DNA of 64,000 nt from Latescibacteria bacterium UBA6620 (lineage in GTDB: Bacteria > Latescibacterota > UBA2968), in NCBI GenBank assembly GCA_002433075.1, contig DJHM01000022.1, forward strand, positions 312,911-376,910. Direction: 5' to 3'. The notes below the pieces were generated by a model. That model ran no database searches and had not been told where the DNA came from. It was given only the letters and a program-made list of their open reading frames with translations. The position numbers and the translations under genes are program-made. Below are positions 43,823 through 52,423 of the stretch, in pieces (position 1 is the first letter of the stretch; every line of letters begins with the position of its first letter).

Positions 43823-44180
43823 CAACAACCCCTTTGGTCTATGGATAACCGTTCGTTGATCCGCCTGCGTTGCTCAAGCCCAGAATATAACAAAGATCGA
43901 GGAGAATCTTTTCCCAACTGAAGACCTTCCTGACTCTTGCGGGGGAATATACTTACCAAGCTGTGGTCGTGTCTGTCTGAAACGTCGACCTGCTTCTTCG
44001 TCCTCGCCAACCGGTGGAAACAAGCTCCACAGCATCGGAAAAGTAGCAATCCGCGACGCCCGAAACGATTCAAAGCACTTGCCGGAGAAGCCTCTCAACG
44101 CTACTTTTTTGTAGGTTTGTCACCCCTTAACTGCGTCGATCGATCGGGTCGACGTATGCTCTACCTTCTGAGGTGACTAA
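43823..44180. other. Divergent intergenic region between the glycan locus and the receiver-like gene
   Basis: A 358-bp gap from which transcription must run both ways. AAGGGG precedes the minus-strand methyltransferase and GAGGTG the plus-strand gene at 44181. A TATATT-like element lies near 43884-43889 on the minus strand, but no convincing -35 partner is visible. I see no RNA gene or repeat. Confidence 0.6.
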
Positions 44181-45284
44181 ATGGGCTATATGCAGGCATA
44201 TCGCGTTGGCAATTCCCAGGGGGAAGCTCCACTGGGCAAGATCTCTCGACTGCTTACGGGTGAAGGGATCGACTGCGACGATCTCGGGGATTCCCAACCT
44301 GAGAACGGCTGTGTCTTGATCGATTTTACTTCTGGAGAAGAGCTGGTTCATCAGACCCGGGAAAAGGTCCCGCAGTTGCCCCAGGTTCTGGTCGCCAGCA
44401 CGCAGACACTCGGCTTCCGACAGCTCGACCTGGCCGATGATTTCGTCTCCCCCGATATGCCCGATGCCGAAATTATCCGCCGAGTGGAGTGCTTGACCAG
44501 CGCAGCCATCCGGATGGTCGAAGAGGTCCCTGATGCGGGCGGACCCCGGGTCCTTCTGGATGGGGGTACGGACGAGGAGGGCCCTCTCAGGAGCCTTGCC
44601 GAATTGTTGACAGAGAATGAAATCGAGTGGGAGGCGCTCGAAGACGAAAACGATATGGAAGGGACGGGCCTCATCTACACCCACTACCGCAGAGCGTCCT
44701 ATTCACGTCTCCTGCAGGGCGATTTTCCCGGTTACCTGCACATACAGATGACGCTGACACCCGAGCTTCGTGAAGAAGCCCTCGGTGTGGGTGACTTCTC
44801 CTACGTCACCCCGAAGATCGCTGCGGATGAAGTCGTTCCTCGCCACGCGAAGTTCCTTCAAATGCTGGGTCGCTTGAGGGATCGCGATGCACAGCGGGCG
44901 GCGAGCGACGCAGGTAGCGACGTGATCGATGTGCTGTTCGTCGGAGATCGAAACGTCGGCAATAACCTCAAGTCCGGTATGGGCGATGACGTTAACCTGT
45001 CGACAATGGCGTCCACGGCAGGCGGAATGGCCCAGGCTCAGAAGCACGAACTCGTGCTGATCCATCTGGGCTCCGAGGAAGACGCAAAAGAGCGTCTGGC
45101 TTTTCTCCAGAGGCTCATCAAGAACCCCGATCGCCCGGAGCTTGCTCTCCTCTTCCTGAAGGAAGCACCGGACCAGCTCCGGTCGTTGTGCGAAAAGAAC
45201 AACGTGGCCATCATCGAATCCAAGAACGCAACCGAAGTCAAGAACGCGATCGTCGATCTGTTCGAGGAAGTCGAACCCGACTGA
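44181..45284 (+). CDS. Unrecognised protein with two receiver-like segments
   Basis: Product of 367 aa with GAGGTG six bases before the ATG. The N-terminal third (GCVLIDFTSGEELV, PQVLVASTQTLG, ADDFVSPDMPDAEI) and the C-terminal third (VIDVLFVGDRNVGNN, HELVLIHLGSEEDA, PELALLFLKEAP) have the alternating strand/helix spacing of receiver domains. The acidic triad and the catalytic Asp position are not convincingly conserved, so it may be a pseudo-receiver pair. No known family is named. It stands alone, followed by a strong terminator. Confidence 0.6.
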   Translation: MGYMQAYRVGNSQGEAPLGKISRLLTGEGIDCDDLGDSQPENGCVLIDFTSGEELVHQTREKVPQLPQVLVASTQTLGFRQLDLADDFVSPDMPDAEIIRRVECLTSAAIRMVEEVPDAGGPRVLLDGGTDEEGPLRSLAELLTENEIEWEALEDENDMEGTGLIYTHYRRASYSRLLQGDFPGYLHIQMTLTPELREEALGVGDFSYVTPKIAADEVVPRHAKFLQMLGRLRDRDAQRAASDAGSDVIDVLFVGDRNVGNNLKSGMGDDVNLSTMASTAGGMAQAQKHELVLIHLGSEEDAKERLAFLQRLIKNPDRPELALLFLKEAPDQLRSLCEKNNVAIIESKNATEVKNAIVDLFEEVEPD

Positions 45285-45306
45285 GATCGATCTCATCGTA
45301 AGACAA

Positions 45307-45339
45307 AAAGCCGGCCTGTCGTAACGACAAGCCGGCTTT
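45307..45339. terminator. Bidirectional intrinsic terminator
   Basis: Stem AAAGCCGGCCTGTCG / CGACAAGCCGGCTTT around a TAA loop, with a single mismatch. The right side runs into T-rich sequence and the left flank is A-rich (agacaaaaag), so it can serve both the plus-strand gene ending at 45284 and the minus-strand DUF5989-like gene ending at 45370. Confidence 0.85.
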
Positions 45340-45369
45340 CTTATGTCCGCTCCGGAGTACACTAACGGA

Positions 45370-45549
45370 TTAGAACAACGTATACACGAACGGCGCCAAC
45401 GCCGTTCCCTGCGTAAACACGATAAGAACCCCGAACATCATCAGAACAAGCACCATCGGAATCATCCACCAGAGCTTTCGCTCCCAGAAGAATATCAATA
45501 ACTCACCAATTATGCCGAGTCGGGCGACAACACGCTGTATGTAACTCAC
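45370..45549 (-). CDS. DUF5989-like small membrane protein
   Basis: A 59-aa frame from GTG 45549 to TAA 45370. It has a short N-terminal helix, WERKLWWMIPMVLVLMMFG in the membrane, and ends FTQGTALAPFVYTLF. The QGTALAPF-xYTLF ending is what I recall of the DUF5989 proteins encoded next to carbamoyltransferases in surface-glycan loci. It lies downstream of the carbamoyltransferase on the same strand. GGGG eight bases before the GTG is a weak ribosome binding site. Confidence 0.82.
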   Translation of the reverse strand: MSYIQRVVARLGIIGELLIFFWERKLWWMIPMVLVLMMFGVLIVFTQGTALAPFVYTLF

Positions 45550-45630
45550 AGTATTACCCCGAAAAGTCGGCCTGCCTTGTAGGACTTTCTATATGCAACC
45601 GGAATGGGAACAGAGCGATCCCCTTCCATC

Positions 45631-47409
45631 CTATCCTCCTGCTTTCTCCACGATACAGTTTCCCATAACCAATACATCCATCTCGCTGCGCACAAACGTG
45701 CTATACGCGTTCTGTGGAGTCGTCACGATCGGTTCTCCGCGCAGGTTAAAAGAGGTGTTCAGAAGCACGGGAACACCGGTCGCTTCACCGAATCTGCTTA
45801 TCAATTCGTAATATCGAGGATTCGTTTCCTCAAAGACCGTCTGCACTCTGGCCGTCCCGTCCACGTGCGTGACGGCAGGGACATCCGTCCGTTTGTCTTC
45901 CTTGACATCCGAAACCAGGAGCATAAACCGTGCTGGATCCTGGTTCGTAGCGTCAGGGAGGTCGAAGTAATCTTCAGCTCTGGCAGCAGGCGTGGATGGA
46001 GCAAACGGCCGATAGGGCTCCCTGAACTTGATCTTCGTATTGACGACGTCCTTCATCTCCTCACGTCTGGGATCCGCCAGTATACTTCGATTCCCAAGAG
46101 CCCGGGGACCCCACTCGAACCGGCCCTGATACCAGCCGATCACCTTACCTGACGCGAGTGCGTCCACCGTCCGGTCGATGACGGCCGTGTCGTCGACCTC
46201 GTTGTAGCTGATGTCTTCGTCCTGCAAGAATTTCGCTCCCTGACCCGCGTACGACTCTCCCCAATAGGCGTGATCCATCACGAAAGATCTGGGCTGGCCG
46301 AGCATCGAGTGATAGGCATAGAGCGCGGCGCCGAGGGCCCCACCGGAATCGCCGGCCGCCGGCTGAATGTAGACGCGATCGAATCCGGCTTCACGCAGGA
46401 TCCGCCCGTTGGCCACGCTGTTCAACCCTACGCCACCTGCGATACAGAGGTCTGAGAGGCCGGTCCTCCGTCTGAGCGCCTGCGCAGCATTCAACAGGAT
46501 CTCTTCGGTCACCTGCTGGATTGACGCAGCGATATCCGCGTAGTGCTGGTTCTCCTTGGACAACGCGTCGTAGGTCTCAGGGCGCTCCCCCAAGTAGCTT
46601 GGAAAGCCTGTCGCATCCGTGAAGAACAGGGTTTCCGGCATACGGGGCTCGCCGAACAATCTGGTGAACTTGCGTCCGAAGGTTCGGTGCGTCGAGTGGT
46701 GGAAGGTGAAGTAATCCATATCGAGACAGAAGGATCCGTCCTCGAACATCTCAACGACCTTCCACACCTTATCGACGTATCGTGGCACCCCGTATGGCGC
46801 CATCCCCATCACCTTGTACTCACCCTCGTTGACCTGGAACCCCAGGAAGGCTGTGAACGCACTGTAGAGCAGCCCAAGGGAATGCGGGAAACGAATTTCC
46901 TGCTCCAGGTTTACGTCCGTCCCTTTCCCCACTCCCGTTGTCGCGGTCGCCCATTCCCCGACGCCATCAACGGTCAACAGGGCAGCCTCCTCGTAGGGCG
47001 ATGCAAGAAAGGCGCTTGCAGCGTGGGAGGTGTGGTGCGGTACGAATAGAACCCGGTCGCGTGAAACTCCTGTCTCCTGCTGAATCAGATGGCGCACCCA
47101 CAGTTTGTCTCCCATCCACGTCAACATTGCCTCCCGGAAGACTTTCCACGAACGCGGGTACGTCTGGAGGCAGGACGAGAGAATCCGTTCGAACTTCTCG
47201 AACGGCCTTTCGTAGAACACGACGTAGTCGAGATCCTGAGCAGCGATTCCGGCTTCACGAAGACAAAACGCGATGGAATGTTTCGGAAATCCGAAGTCGT
47301 GCTTGATGCGGCTGAACCGTTCCTCTTCGGAAGCCGCAATCAGTTGTCCGTCGACAAGAAGCGCGGCGGCAGCATCGTGATAGTGACAGGAGATACCGAG
47401 AATGTTCAT
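45631..47409 (-). CDS. Carbamoyltransferase, NodU/CmcH family
   Basis: Product of 592 aa. The N-terminal Kae1-like half has SCHYHDAAAALLVDG, VPHHTSHAASAFLASP with metal-ligand His residues, and LLTVDGVGEWAT. The C-terminal half carries WYQGRFEWGPRALGNRSILADPR and LNTSFNLRGEPIV. These enzymes put carbamoyl, from carbamoyl phosphate with ATP, on a hydroxyl of a sugar or antibiotic. With the two small membrane proteins flanking it, this is the usual glycan-modification trio. Confidence 0.93.
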   Translation of the reverse strand: MNILGISCHYHDAAAALLVDGQLIAASEEERFSRIKHDFGFPKHSIAFCLREAGIAAQDLDYVVFYERPFEKFERILSSCLQTYPRSWKVFREAMLTWMGDKLWVRHLIQQETGVSRDRVLFVPHHTSHAASAFLASPYEEAALLTVDGVGEWATATTGVGKGTDVNLEQEIRFPHSLGLLYSAFTAFLGFQVNEGEYKVMGMAPYGVPRYVDKVWKVVEMFEDGSFCLDMDYFTFHHSTHRTFGRKFTRLFGEPRMPETLFFTDATGFPSYLGERPETYDALSKENQHYADIAASIQQVTEEILLNAAQALRRRTGLSDLCIAGGVGLNSVANGRILREAGFDRVYIQPAAGDSGGALGAALYAYHSMLGQPRSFVMDHAYWGESYAGQGAKFLQDEDISYNEVDDTAVIDRTVDALASGKVIGWYQGRFEWGPRALGNRSILADPRREEMKDVVNTKIKFREPYRPFAPSTPAARAEDYFDLPDATNQDPARFMLLVSDVKEDKRTDVPAVTHVDGTARVQTVFEETNPRYYELISRFGEATGVPVLLNTSFNLRGEPIVTTPQNAYSTFVRSEMDVLVMGNCIVEKAGG

Positions 47410-47429
47410 AGGATTTTACGCCTGTACCG

Positions 47430-47663
47430 CTAAAACTGACGTCGTCCCTCTTCGATGGATCGTGGACCATCGCGCATCGGCGTCCAGACGGAGCCCGTGC
47501 GTCGTCCTAACCCTAAAGGGTTTACGATCCACCGCGCCACCAACCCGAACGGCAGGGCCACGACCACGTAGAATACCGTCAGGACGATGCGCCCGATGAA
47601 GGCGCTGACAACCTCGGCGACGGGCATCCACCAGGCGTGAAACCGTTTGAGAATGTTTGGCAT
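47430..47663 (-). CDS. Small membrane protein linked to the carbamoyltransferase (SxtJ-like)
   Basis: A 77-aa protein beginning MPNILKRFHAWWMPVAE with a single membrane hairpin (RIVLTVFYVVVALPFGLVA) and an Arg/Gly-rich tail. Length, the VALPFGLV-type segment and position beside NodU-type carbamoyltransferase suit the SxtJ-like small membrane proteins of such loci, though I can only match the general plan. It ends 20 bases before the carbamoyltransferase start. Confidence 0.6.
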   Translation of the reverse strand: MPNILKRFHAWWMPVAEVVSAFIGRIVLTVFYVVVALPFGLVARWIVNPLGLGRRTGSVWTPMRDGPRSIEEGRRQF

Positions 47664-48030
47664 AGTTCAGAAACCCTTGAGGAAACCAGAAGGTAGTCTT
47701 TTGTGGGAATGTGAGCAAATCTCTGGATGATTTTCCGACTGTCACAGTTCGACCCTCACCGGAACGCACCAGCTCTTTCCCGCCAACGTGATTCTGCACA
47801 CCAAATCGAGTTGACCCCGGTCACCAAATCGGCCTCTCAGCGCTTCGTTCCAAATGGCATACACTTTGGGCTTTATCTGGGCAGAAGACGTCCGGGCCGG
47901 GATGCACCCGACTTTGGTGACAGGCATCACACGAAACGTCCCGAACGTCTTCCTTTAGCCGACTCGACTGGAAAATCGCCACACCGACAAGAAAAAATAT
48001 CGGCTTGCCAAACACCTTCGGGAGGTTGCT
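47664..48030. other. Intergenic region, no gene supported
   Basis: A 367-bp gap between the divergent small membrane protein (minus) and the secreted-protein pseudogene (plus). AGGG lies before the minus-strand ATG and GGGAGG before the plus-strand ATG. Minus-strand frames inside it contain a CDACH heme-like motif but are short and break into different phases, so I do not call a gene. No clear promoter found. Confidence 0.55.
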
Positions 48031-49705
48031 ATGTCACATCGCACGATGAGTTGGATCGCAGGCATTATGTTGCTCGCGCTCTCCGTGCCTCTGGCCGCTC
48101 AAACGGTGATCGAAGGACAGATCGCTGAGGTCCGATTCGACCAGCCGCAGGGCATTCACCTGTCCGATCCAGCGCAGCTTTTCGTTGAAATCTCACCCCT
48201 CACACTCGACGCACCCGGCACAACCATTCTGGATAGCGACGAGCGCCGCATCGCGCTCAACGAGTTGCAGATCGGCGCACTCGTCACCGTTACAGGATAA
48301 ATGGTGGAATCGGTGTTCGTCGCATCGGAAATCCGAATCACGGCTCAGGTAGAACATACCGGCTTCGGTGGAATCATTACGGAGATCCGGGGGGGCGAAC
48401 TCGTATTCGCTCCGGATCACGGGGAGTGGGTGGATCGCAATGTGGAAGTCACCTTCAACGAGGAACCTTTCGGGTCAGAACTCGAAGCCGTCCTACAGCT
48501 GCTGGAGACGACAAACGGCCCGATCTCCGTCACCCTCTGGGACAACAGTCCTCGCCACGGCAAGTTCCGTCAGGCGCATTTCTTCCAGAGATCGACTTTC
48601 GGAAAGCAGTGGGAACACGATACGGTCACCATTCAGATGATTCCGTCCGCCGACGCCATCCCGGAACGTCACGAGGATGGGTTTCTCCTCAAACCTGTTC
48701 AGGTCGTTTTCTCCTTGCCGGAAAACACCGAAGTCTGGGATCACAGCGACCCCGGCTTTCCCGCCTCAGAACCTCTGAGTCCGTCAGCCATCGAACCTTT
48801 CGTTGACGTATGGGTGAACCTCTAGGTCGCAGGCGACACGATCACACGTGCCGACGTCAACATCAACCATCGACCCTCGTTCGTCACCCTCGACCTTCGC
48901 GTAGGATGGTTGAACACGGCGAACGATCGCATAGGTTTCGACACCGGCCCTCCGATCCGCTTGCTCCCCAACGCCAGGATTATAGACACATTCGGGAATC
49001 CCTCGCGGGTCTCCAACAGTTCACGAATATCCAGTATGAGCGAAGTGCGGTCGCCCTCATCACCCTGAATGAGAGTGGGATGGGGGTCGAAGCACAACTC
49101 ATCCCGTTCGACGAGCTCGGACCCGTCCACGACAACCAGGTTGTCATCGGTGAGGTCCTGGGAATCTACCGTGGCTTCTGGGCTAATGCTGGCGAGGGCG
49201 AGCTGGGTACACACAGCATCGATGGTCTGTTCCTCCCGGGAGCCCCCCTTCTCGATAGCGAAGGCCAGATCGTCCCAATGGGCCTCCTTGACAACGGTGT
49301 CGGAGGTTCGGGGACCGGGGCCATCGTGTCTGGGCAACTCTTCATCGAATCGATGACCATCGAGGGCGTTGCCACACCCTTCTCACTTACAACGAGAATT
49401 CGGGACTTCGACCCGACCCGGGTCAAGATCGTGAGCGTCACCTCCGGCCTCGATCCACTCTTGACGACCGGGGACGAGCCCGTCATCGTCAGCGAATCCA
49501 CACCGGGGCGACTACAGCTGACAGATTATGGCTCAGACCGGCACGGCGAGGGCACCTTCGTAACGGTGATCGCACGGTCTGTCGCCACACCCTGGTCTGG
49601 AACGGCAGGGATGCGGTCGGACGCCCCGCTTCGAGCGGTCTGTATTTCGTCCGGATGTTAACGGCCGGTACGAAGGCAACTCGAAAAATGACTCTCGTGA
49701 AGTAG
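48031..49705 (+). pseudogene. Secreted protein with FlgD-Ig-like sorting tail, broken by two stops and two frameshifts
   Basis: The start MSHRTMSWIAGIMLLALSVPLAAQ is a signal peptide. The frame runs to TAA 48298-48300, continues in phase through SVTLWDNSPRHG to TAG 48823-48825, and continues again as VAGDTITRADVNI. Near 49000 it must shift by one base to a second frame (LAGLQQFTNIQYERS, IDGLFLPGAPLLDSEG), and near 49570 by another base to a third frame that ends VGRPASSGLYFVRM and TRKMTLVK at TAG 49703-49705, a typical FlgD-Ig/T9SS-like tail. All three segments are protein-like. Function of the intact protein is unknown; it was exported. Confidence 0.75.
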
Positions 49706-49730
49706 CACCTCGCCCTCTACCCGCAAACAA

Positions 49731-49760
49731 AAAGGCGCCGACCTTACGGTCGGCGCCTTT
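49731..49760. terminator. Bidirectional intrinsic terminator
   Basis: Perfect stem AAAGGCGCCGACC / GGTCGGCGCCTTT with a TTAC loop. Thymines follow on the right and adenines flank the left, so it ends both the plus-strand secreted-protein locus (stop 49705) and the minus-strand cold-shock gene (stop 49787). Confidence 0.9.
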
Positions 49761-49786
49761 TTCCATTTCTGTTCGGCTGATCCGGA

Positions 49787-49990
49787 TCAGCCTTTCTTGG
49801 TGACATTTGCCGCCTGCAACCCTTTCGGACCTTCCGTGACCTCGAACTCGACCTCCTCGCCCTCGGACAACGTCTTGAAACCATCACCCTCGATGGCGCT
49901 AAAATGGACGAACACGTCGTCGCCGCCATCTTGTTCGATGAAGCCGAAGCCCTTGGCGTCGTTGAACCACTTAACTCGGCCTTCTGGCAA
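49787..49990 (-). CDS. cspA: Cold-shock protein
   Basis: A 67-aa CspA-type protein. KGFGFIEQDG is RNP1 and DVFVHFSAI is RNP2, with VKWFND at the N-terminus. I chose the TTG at 49990: GGTGGTGA lies five bases upstream, close to the ideal Shine-Dalgarno sequence, and the product is then MPEGRVKWF at the usual length; an ATG 13 codons upstream would add an unusual N-terminus. It binds single-stranded RNA and acts as chaperone or antiterminator. Confidence 0.9.
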   Translation of the reverse strand: MPEGRVKWFNDAKGFGFIEQDGGDDVFVHFSAIEGDGFKTLSEGEEVEFEVTEGPKGLQAANVTKKG

Positions 49991-50082
49991 AGAATTCACC
50001 ACCTTTCTGCCATCAAAAAACGCCGGCATCCGGATCGATCAGCCGCAGCTTTTCGGTATCCTTACTGCCCTACGTAAAACAA

Positions 50083-50116
50083 AAAAACGGCAAGGGGTCA
50101 GACCTCATCCCTTGCC
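50083..50116 (-). terminator. Intrinsic terminator after the Arg/Gln-rich gene
   Basis: On the minus strand GGCAAGGG and CCCTTGCC form the stem, followed by a run of seven T. It ends the minus-strand gene at 50228. Confidence 0.85.
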
Positions 50117-50227
50117 ACATCAACCACCCGGGTCTCGTGCAGAGAGACAGATTTAATGACCGCGGCGTTAAAATAACTTATCGAACTCCGAAGTCAAACT
50201 TTTATTTCTGCCGTTCCGATTTCTTTT

Positions 50228-51388
50228 TCAGGCGGCCAGGATGTTCACCCGATTCGCCAGATTCGCTGCGGTTGATGCCGTGTTGTCCGGTGTCGTCTGA
50301 AGTCGTCGGTTCTCGTTCTCTACGTTGCGCAGGTCCCGCTGGGTGGCTCTCAGATCCTGCGCCAGTTCCCGCGTCTCCGAGCGAAGTGCCTGGGCCTGCC
50401 GATCGTTCGAATCAATCCGGCTCTCTCGCCTGGCTTCCGCGCCCTGGGTCGCCGCCCGGGCCGTCTGGCGAAGATTCTGCCGCTGCTGTGCGTCAGCATC
50501 AGCGGTCAAGCCACGTTGGATGTCGCTCGAATCCGCCTGGAGATTCTCCCTGATCTCTTCGGTCGTGTTGGCCTGACTGATCTGTTCGGCCGTTGGTTCC
50601 TCGGTCTGAGGCGAGGCCACCTGGGTCGTCGCCTGGTTCTGTACCGCCGCGAGCCGAATTGTGGCATCTGCGTTCCGGTTCAGACCACGAGCCTGCAGGG
50701 TCTCGACATTCGGAGTTTCGCGGGCCAGATCCCGAAGCGCCTCTGTCGCGGGACGTGGTGCGTTCTGCTCGACCCGTTCCCGACCAGCTACCGGCAAGGG
50801 CCCGTCGTCCGCGATTTCACGGATTGTAGCGGATCCTTCGGTTCTCCCCCCCGCCTCCGCACGTCTGACGTTTCGAAGCGATGCGAAGCGATCGAGCGCA
50901 TTTTGTACGGCTACGTTCGTCGGTTGCCTTCGAAGCCACCCTGGTCTTTCGTCCGCGCCTTCTGCGCGTCTCTCCGAGGGGGTGTCCGTCGCCCTGACCG
51001 CGGGTCTCTGAGTCGGCCTACGGGTCGGACGCACTTGCTCCCGAACTGGAACCCGCTGCGTTGACTCTTCCCGATCTGCACGATCCGCTCGTCCGTTGTT
51101 CTCGGAGGTGAGGCGATCTCTGAGCTGTCGTGCGGCCTGGGTCTGCGGCGGAAGCTGCTCGCGCACGTTCTGCGGCCGCCGCCCGTTCTCACCACGTCGG
51201 GTGGCCTCAGCCTCACGACCTCGGGTGACACCTCGTGGGCGATCGTTCTCAGATCGGTCCTCGAGCCGGTTCGCGCGGTTTCCCCGAATAGCGTGCAGAA
51301 AACCCGCACCGCGGTCGTTGTCGAATCGGGATACAAAAATCGGCATTGCAAACCCGTCTTCAAGGTAATGTCGGAGTGACCCATTCAT
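50228..51388 (-). CDS. Arg/Gln/Glu-rich, probably coiled-coil protein of unknown function
   Basis: Product of 386 aa of low complexity: Arg, Gln, Glu, Ala and Asn dominate, with long stretches such as REQLPPQTQAARQLRDRL. Residues 280-370 show heptad-like Ala/Leu/Glu/Arg spacing (ALRSETRELAQDLRATQRDL) consistent with a coiled coil. The tail TASTAANLANRVNILAA has a flagellin- or filament-like ring but no family match. The ATG at 51388 or one 14 codons later (MPIFVSRF) may be the start. Function unknown. Confidence 0.55.
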   Translation of the reverse strand: MNGSLRHYLEDGFAMPIFVSRFDNDRGAGFLHAIRGNRANRLEDRSENDRPRGVTRGREAEATRRGENGRRPQNVREQLPPQTQAARQLRDRLTSENNGRADRADREESTQRVPVREQVRPTRRPTQRPAVRATDTPSERRAEGADERPGWLRRQPTNVAVQNALDRFASLRNVRRAEAGGRTEGSATIREIADDGPLPVAGRERVEQNAPRPATEALRDLARETPNVETLQARGLNRNADATIRLAAVQNQATTQVASPQTEEPTAEQISQANTTEEIRENLQADSSDIQRGLTADADAQQRQNLRQTARAATQGAEARRESRIDSNDRQAQALRSETRELAQDLRATQRDLRNVENENRRLQTTPDNTASTAANLANRVNILAA

Positions 51389-51434
51389 TCCGACGCAAAG
51401 ACGCGCCTTTCTTACTGTCCGACGAAAAATTAAC

Positions 51435-52241
51435 TCACGTCCGACCGTGTGTCAACAGCCTGAAAAGGCATCGAAATCTCCAGTTTCTGCCATCCGACTT
51501 AAAAGTGGCCCAATCTGAATCAGGCCAGAATGAACCAGATCGGGCTTGTCCAGGCAATTTCCCCGTCCACCTGGGTGATCCGGAGGGAGTAGTAGCACGA
51601 CTGGGCACGCCCCCTGACCTCCCTCTGCAGTAAGCTGTGGAGACCGTCACGTCGAAAAGGGAATGGGAAACTGTATTGTGGTTCGCGAGAGTCCCATCGT
51701 TGTAGACCAGCCTGGTCAGTTCGTAGGTCTGCGGACCGGCGATCGTAAGCTCGACCCACTTGACCAGCCCCACGTCCGGAGCAAACCAACGATCCATCAG
51801 GCCAGCATCTGCCAATCCATCACGAGGTCTAACGACCAGATGGAGCACATCCCTGAATCGACCTATTGATACGCCGACCGCTGCAGACCTGTCCGCAACC
51901 TCGAACGACGATCCGGTCACCAGATCGTCGTCTACCCCTTCGACCGTCCAGATGGACCCTTCGGTCGCCTCGAAATCGATGAGGAGTCGTTCGCCATCTT
52001 CGGTCACTTCTAACAGCCGTCCTGCCTCATCGATCCGGACGTCACGCGTCCCAAGAGGCCCGTTCCAGATGTAGGAACCCGAGCGAGGCTGCACCTCGAC
52101 CGTTCTGGCGATCTCCATCGGCGAGCCCCCATACGTAGTCGAAAGACCCTGTCTGGGGGGAAAATAGTGGGATTTCGCGGCTGTCGATGACGCGCTCACA
52201 ATGATCCCCAGCAAGGCCCATAATAAACCTCGCAGCCTCAT
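51435..52241 (-). CDS. Secreted protein with an out-of-frame DUF3604-like tail at its 3' end
   Basis: Product of 268 aa from ATG 52241 (GGAAG eight bases upstream). MRLRGLLWALLGIIVSASSTA is a signal peptide; SYIWNGPLGTRDVRIDEAGR to LVYNDGTLA is a beta-rich, likely lectin- or DUF-like region. The last 40 residues look unlike the rest (RSGGVPSRATTPSG). In another phase the same bases read CYYSLRITQVDGEIAW and SPIWFILA, like the C-terminus of DUF3604/PHP-type proteins. A frameshift or deletion near 51600-51640 is suspected. Confidence 0.5.
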   Translation of the reverse strand: MRLRGLLWALLGIIVSASSTAAKSHYFPPRQGLSTTYGGSPMEIARTVEVQPRSGSYIWNGPLGTRDVRIDEAGRLLEVTEDGERLLIDFEATEGSIWTVEGVDDDLVTGSSFEVADRSAAVGVSIGRFRDVLHLVVRPRDGLADAGLMDRWFAPDVGLVKWVELTIAGPQTYELTRLVYNDGTLANHNTVSHSLFDVTVSTAYCRGRSGGVPSRATTPSGSPRWTGKLPGQARSGSFWPDSDWATFKSDGRNWRFRCLFRLLTHGRT

Positions 52242-52423
52242 CCTTTTGGCTTCCCTAAGTACCTTCTCAAGCCACACTTGGTGATCGAGAGTAGGAAATC
52301 CTCTGACGAGCGTAGATTGAAAGCCCCGATCACCGACTGGTTCCACCGGTCGTGCATCCTTTTCATCCGCCCGGCCTCCTCTCTTGTTATATTTAGGCGT
52401 CCACAACAACGGAGGTCAGCCAG

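Noticed and set aside
47742..48015. Minus-strand frames with a CDACH heme-type motif and a hydrophobic start
   Set aside because: Two short frames in different phases, no second CXXCH, no family match; too little to call a cytochrome.
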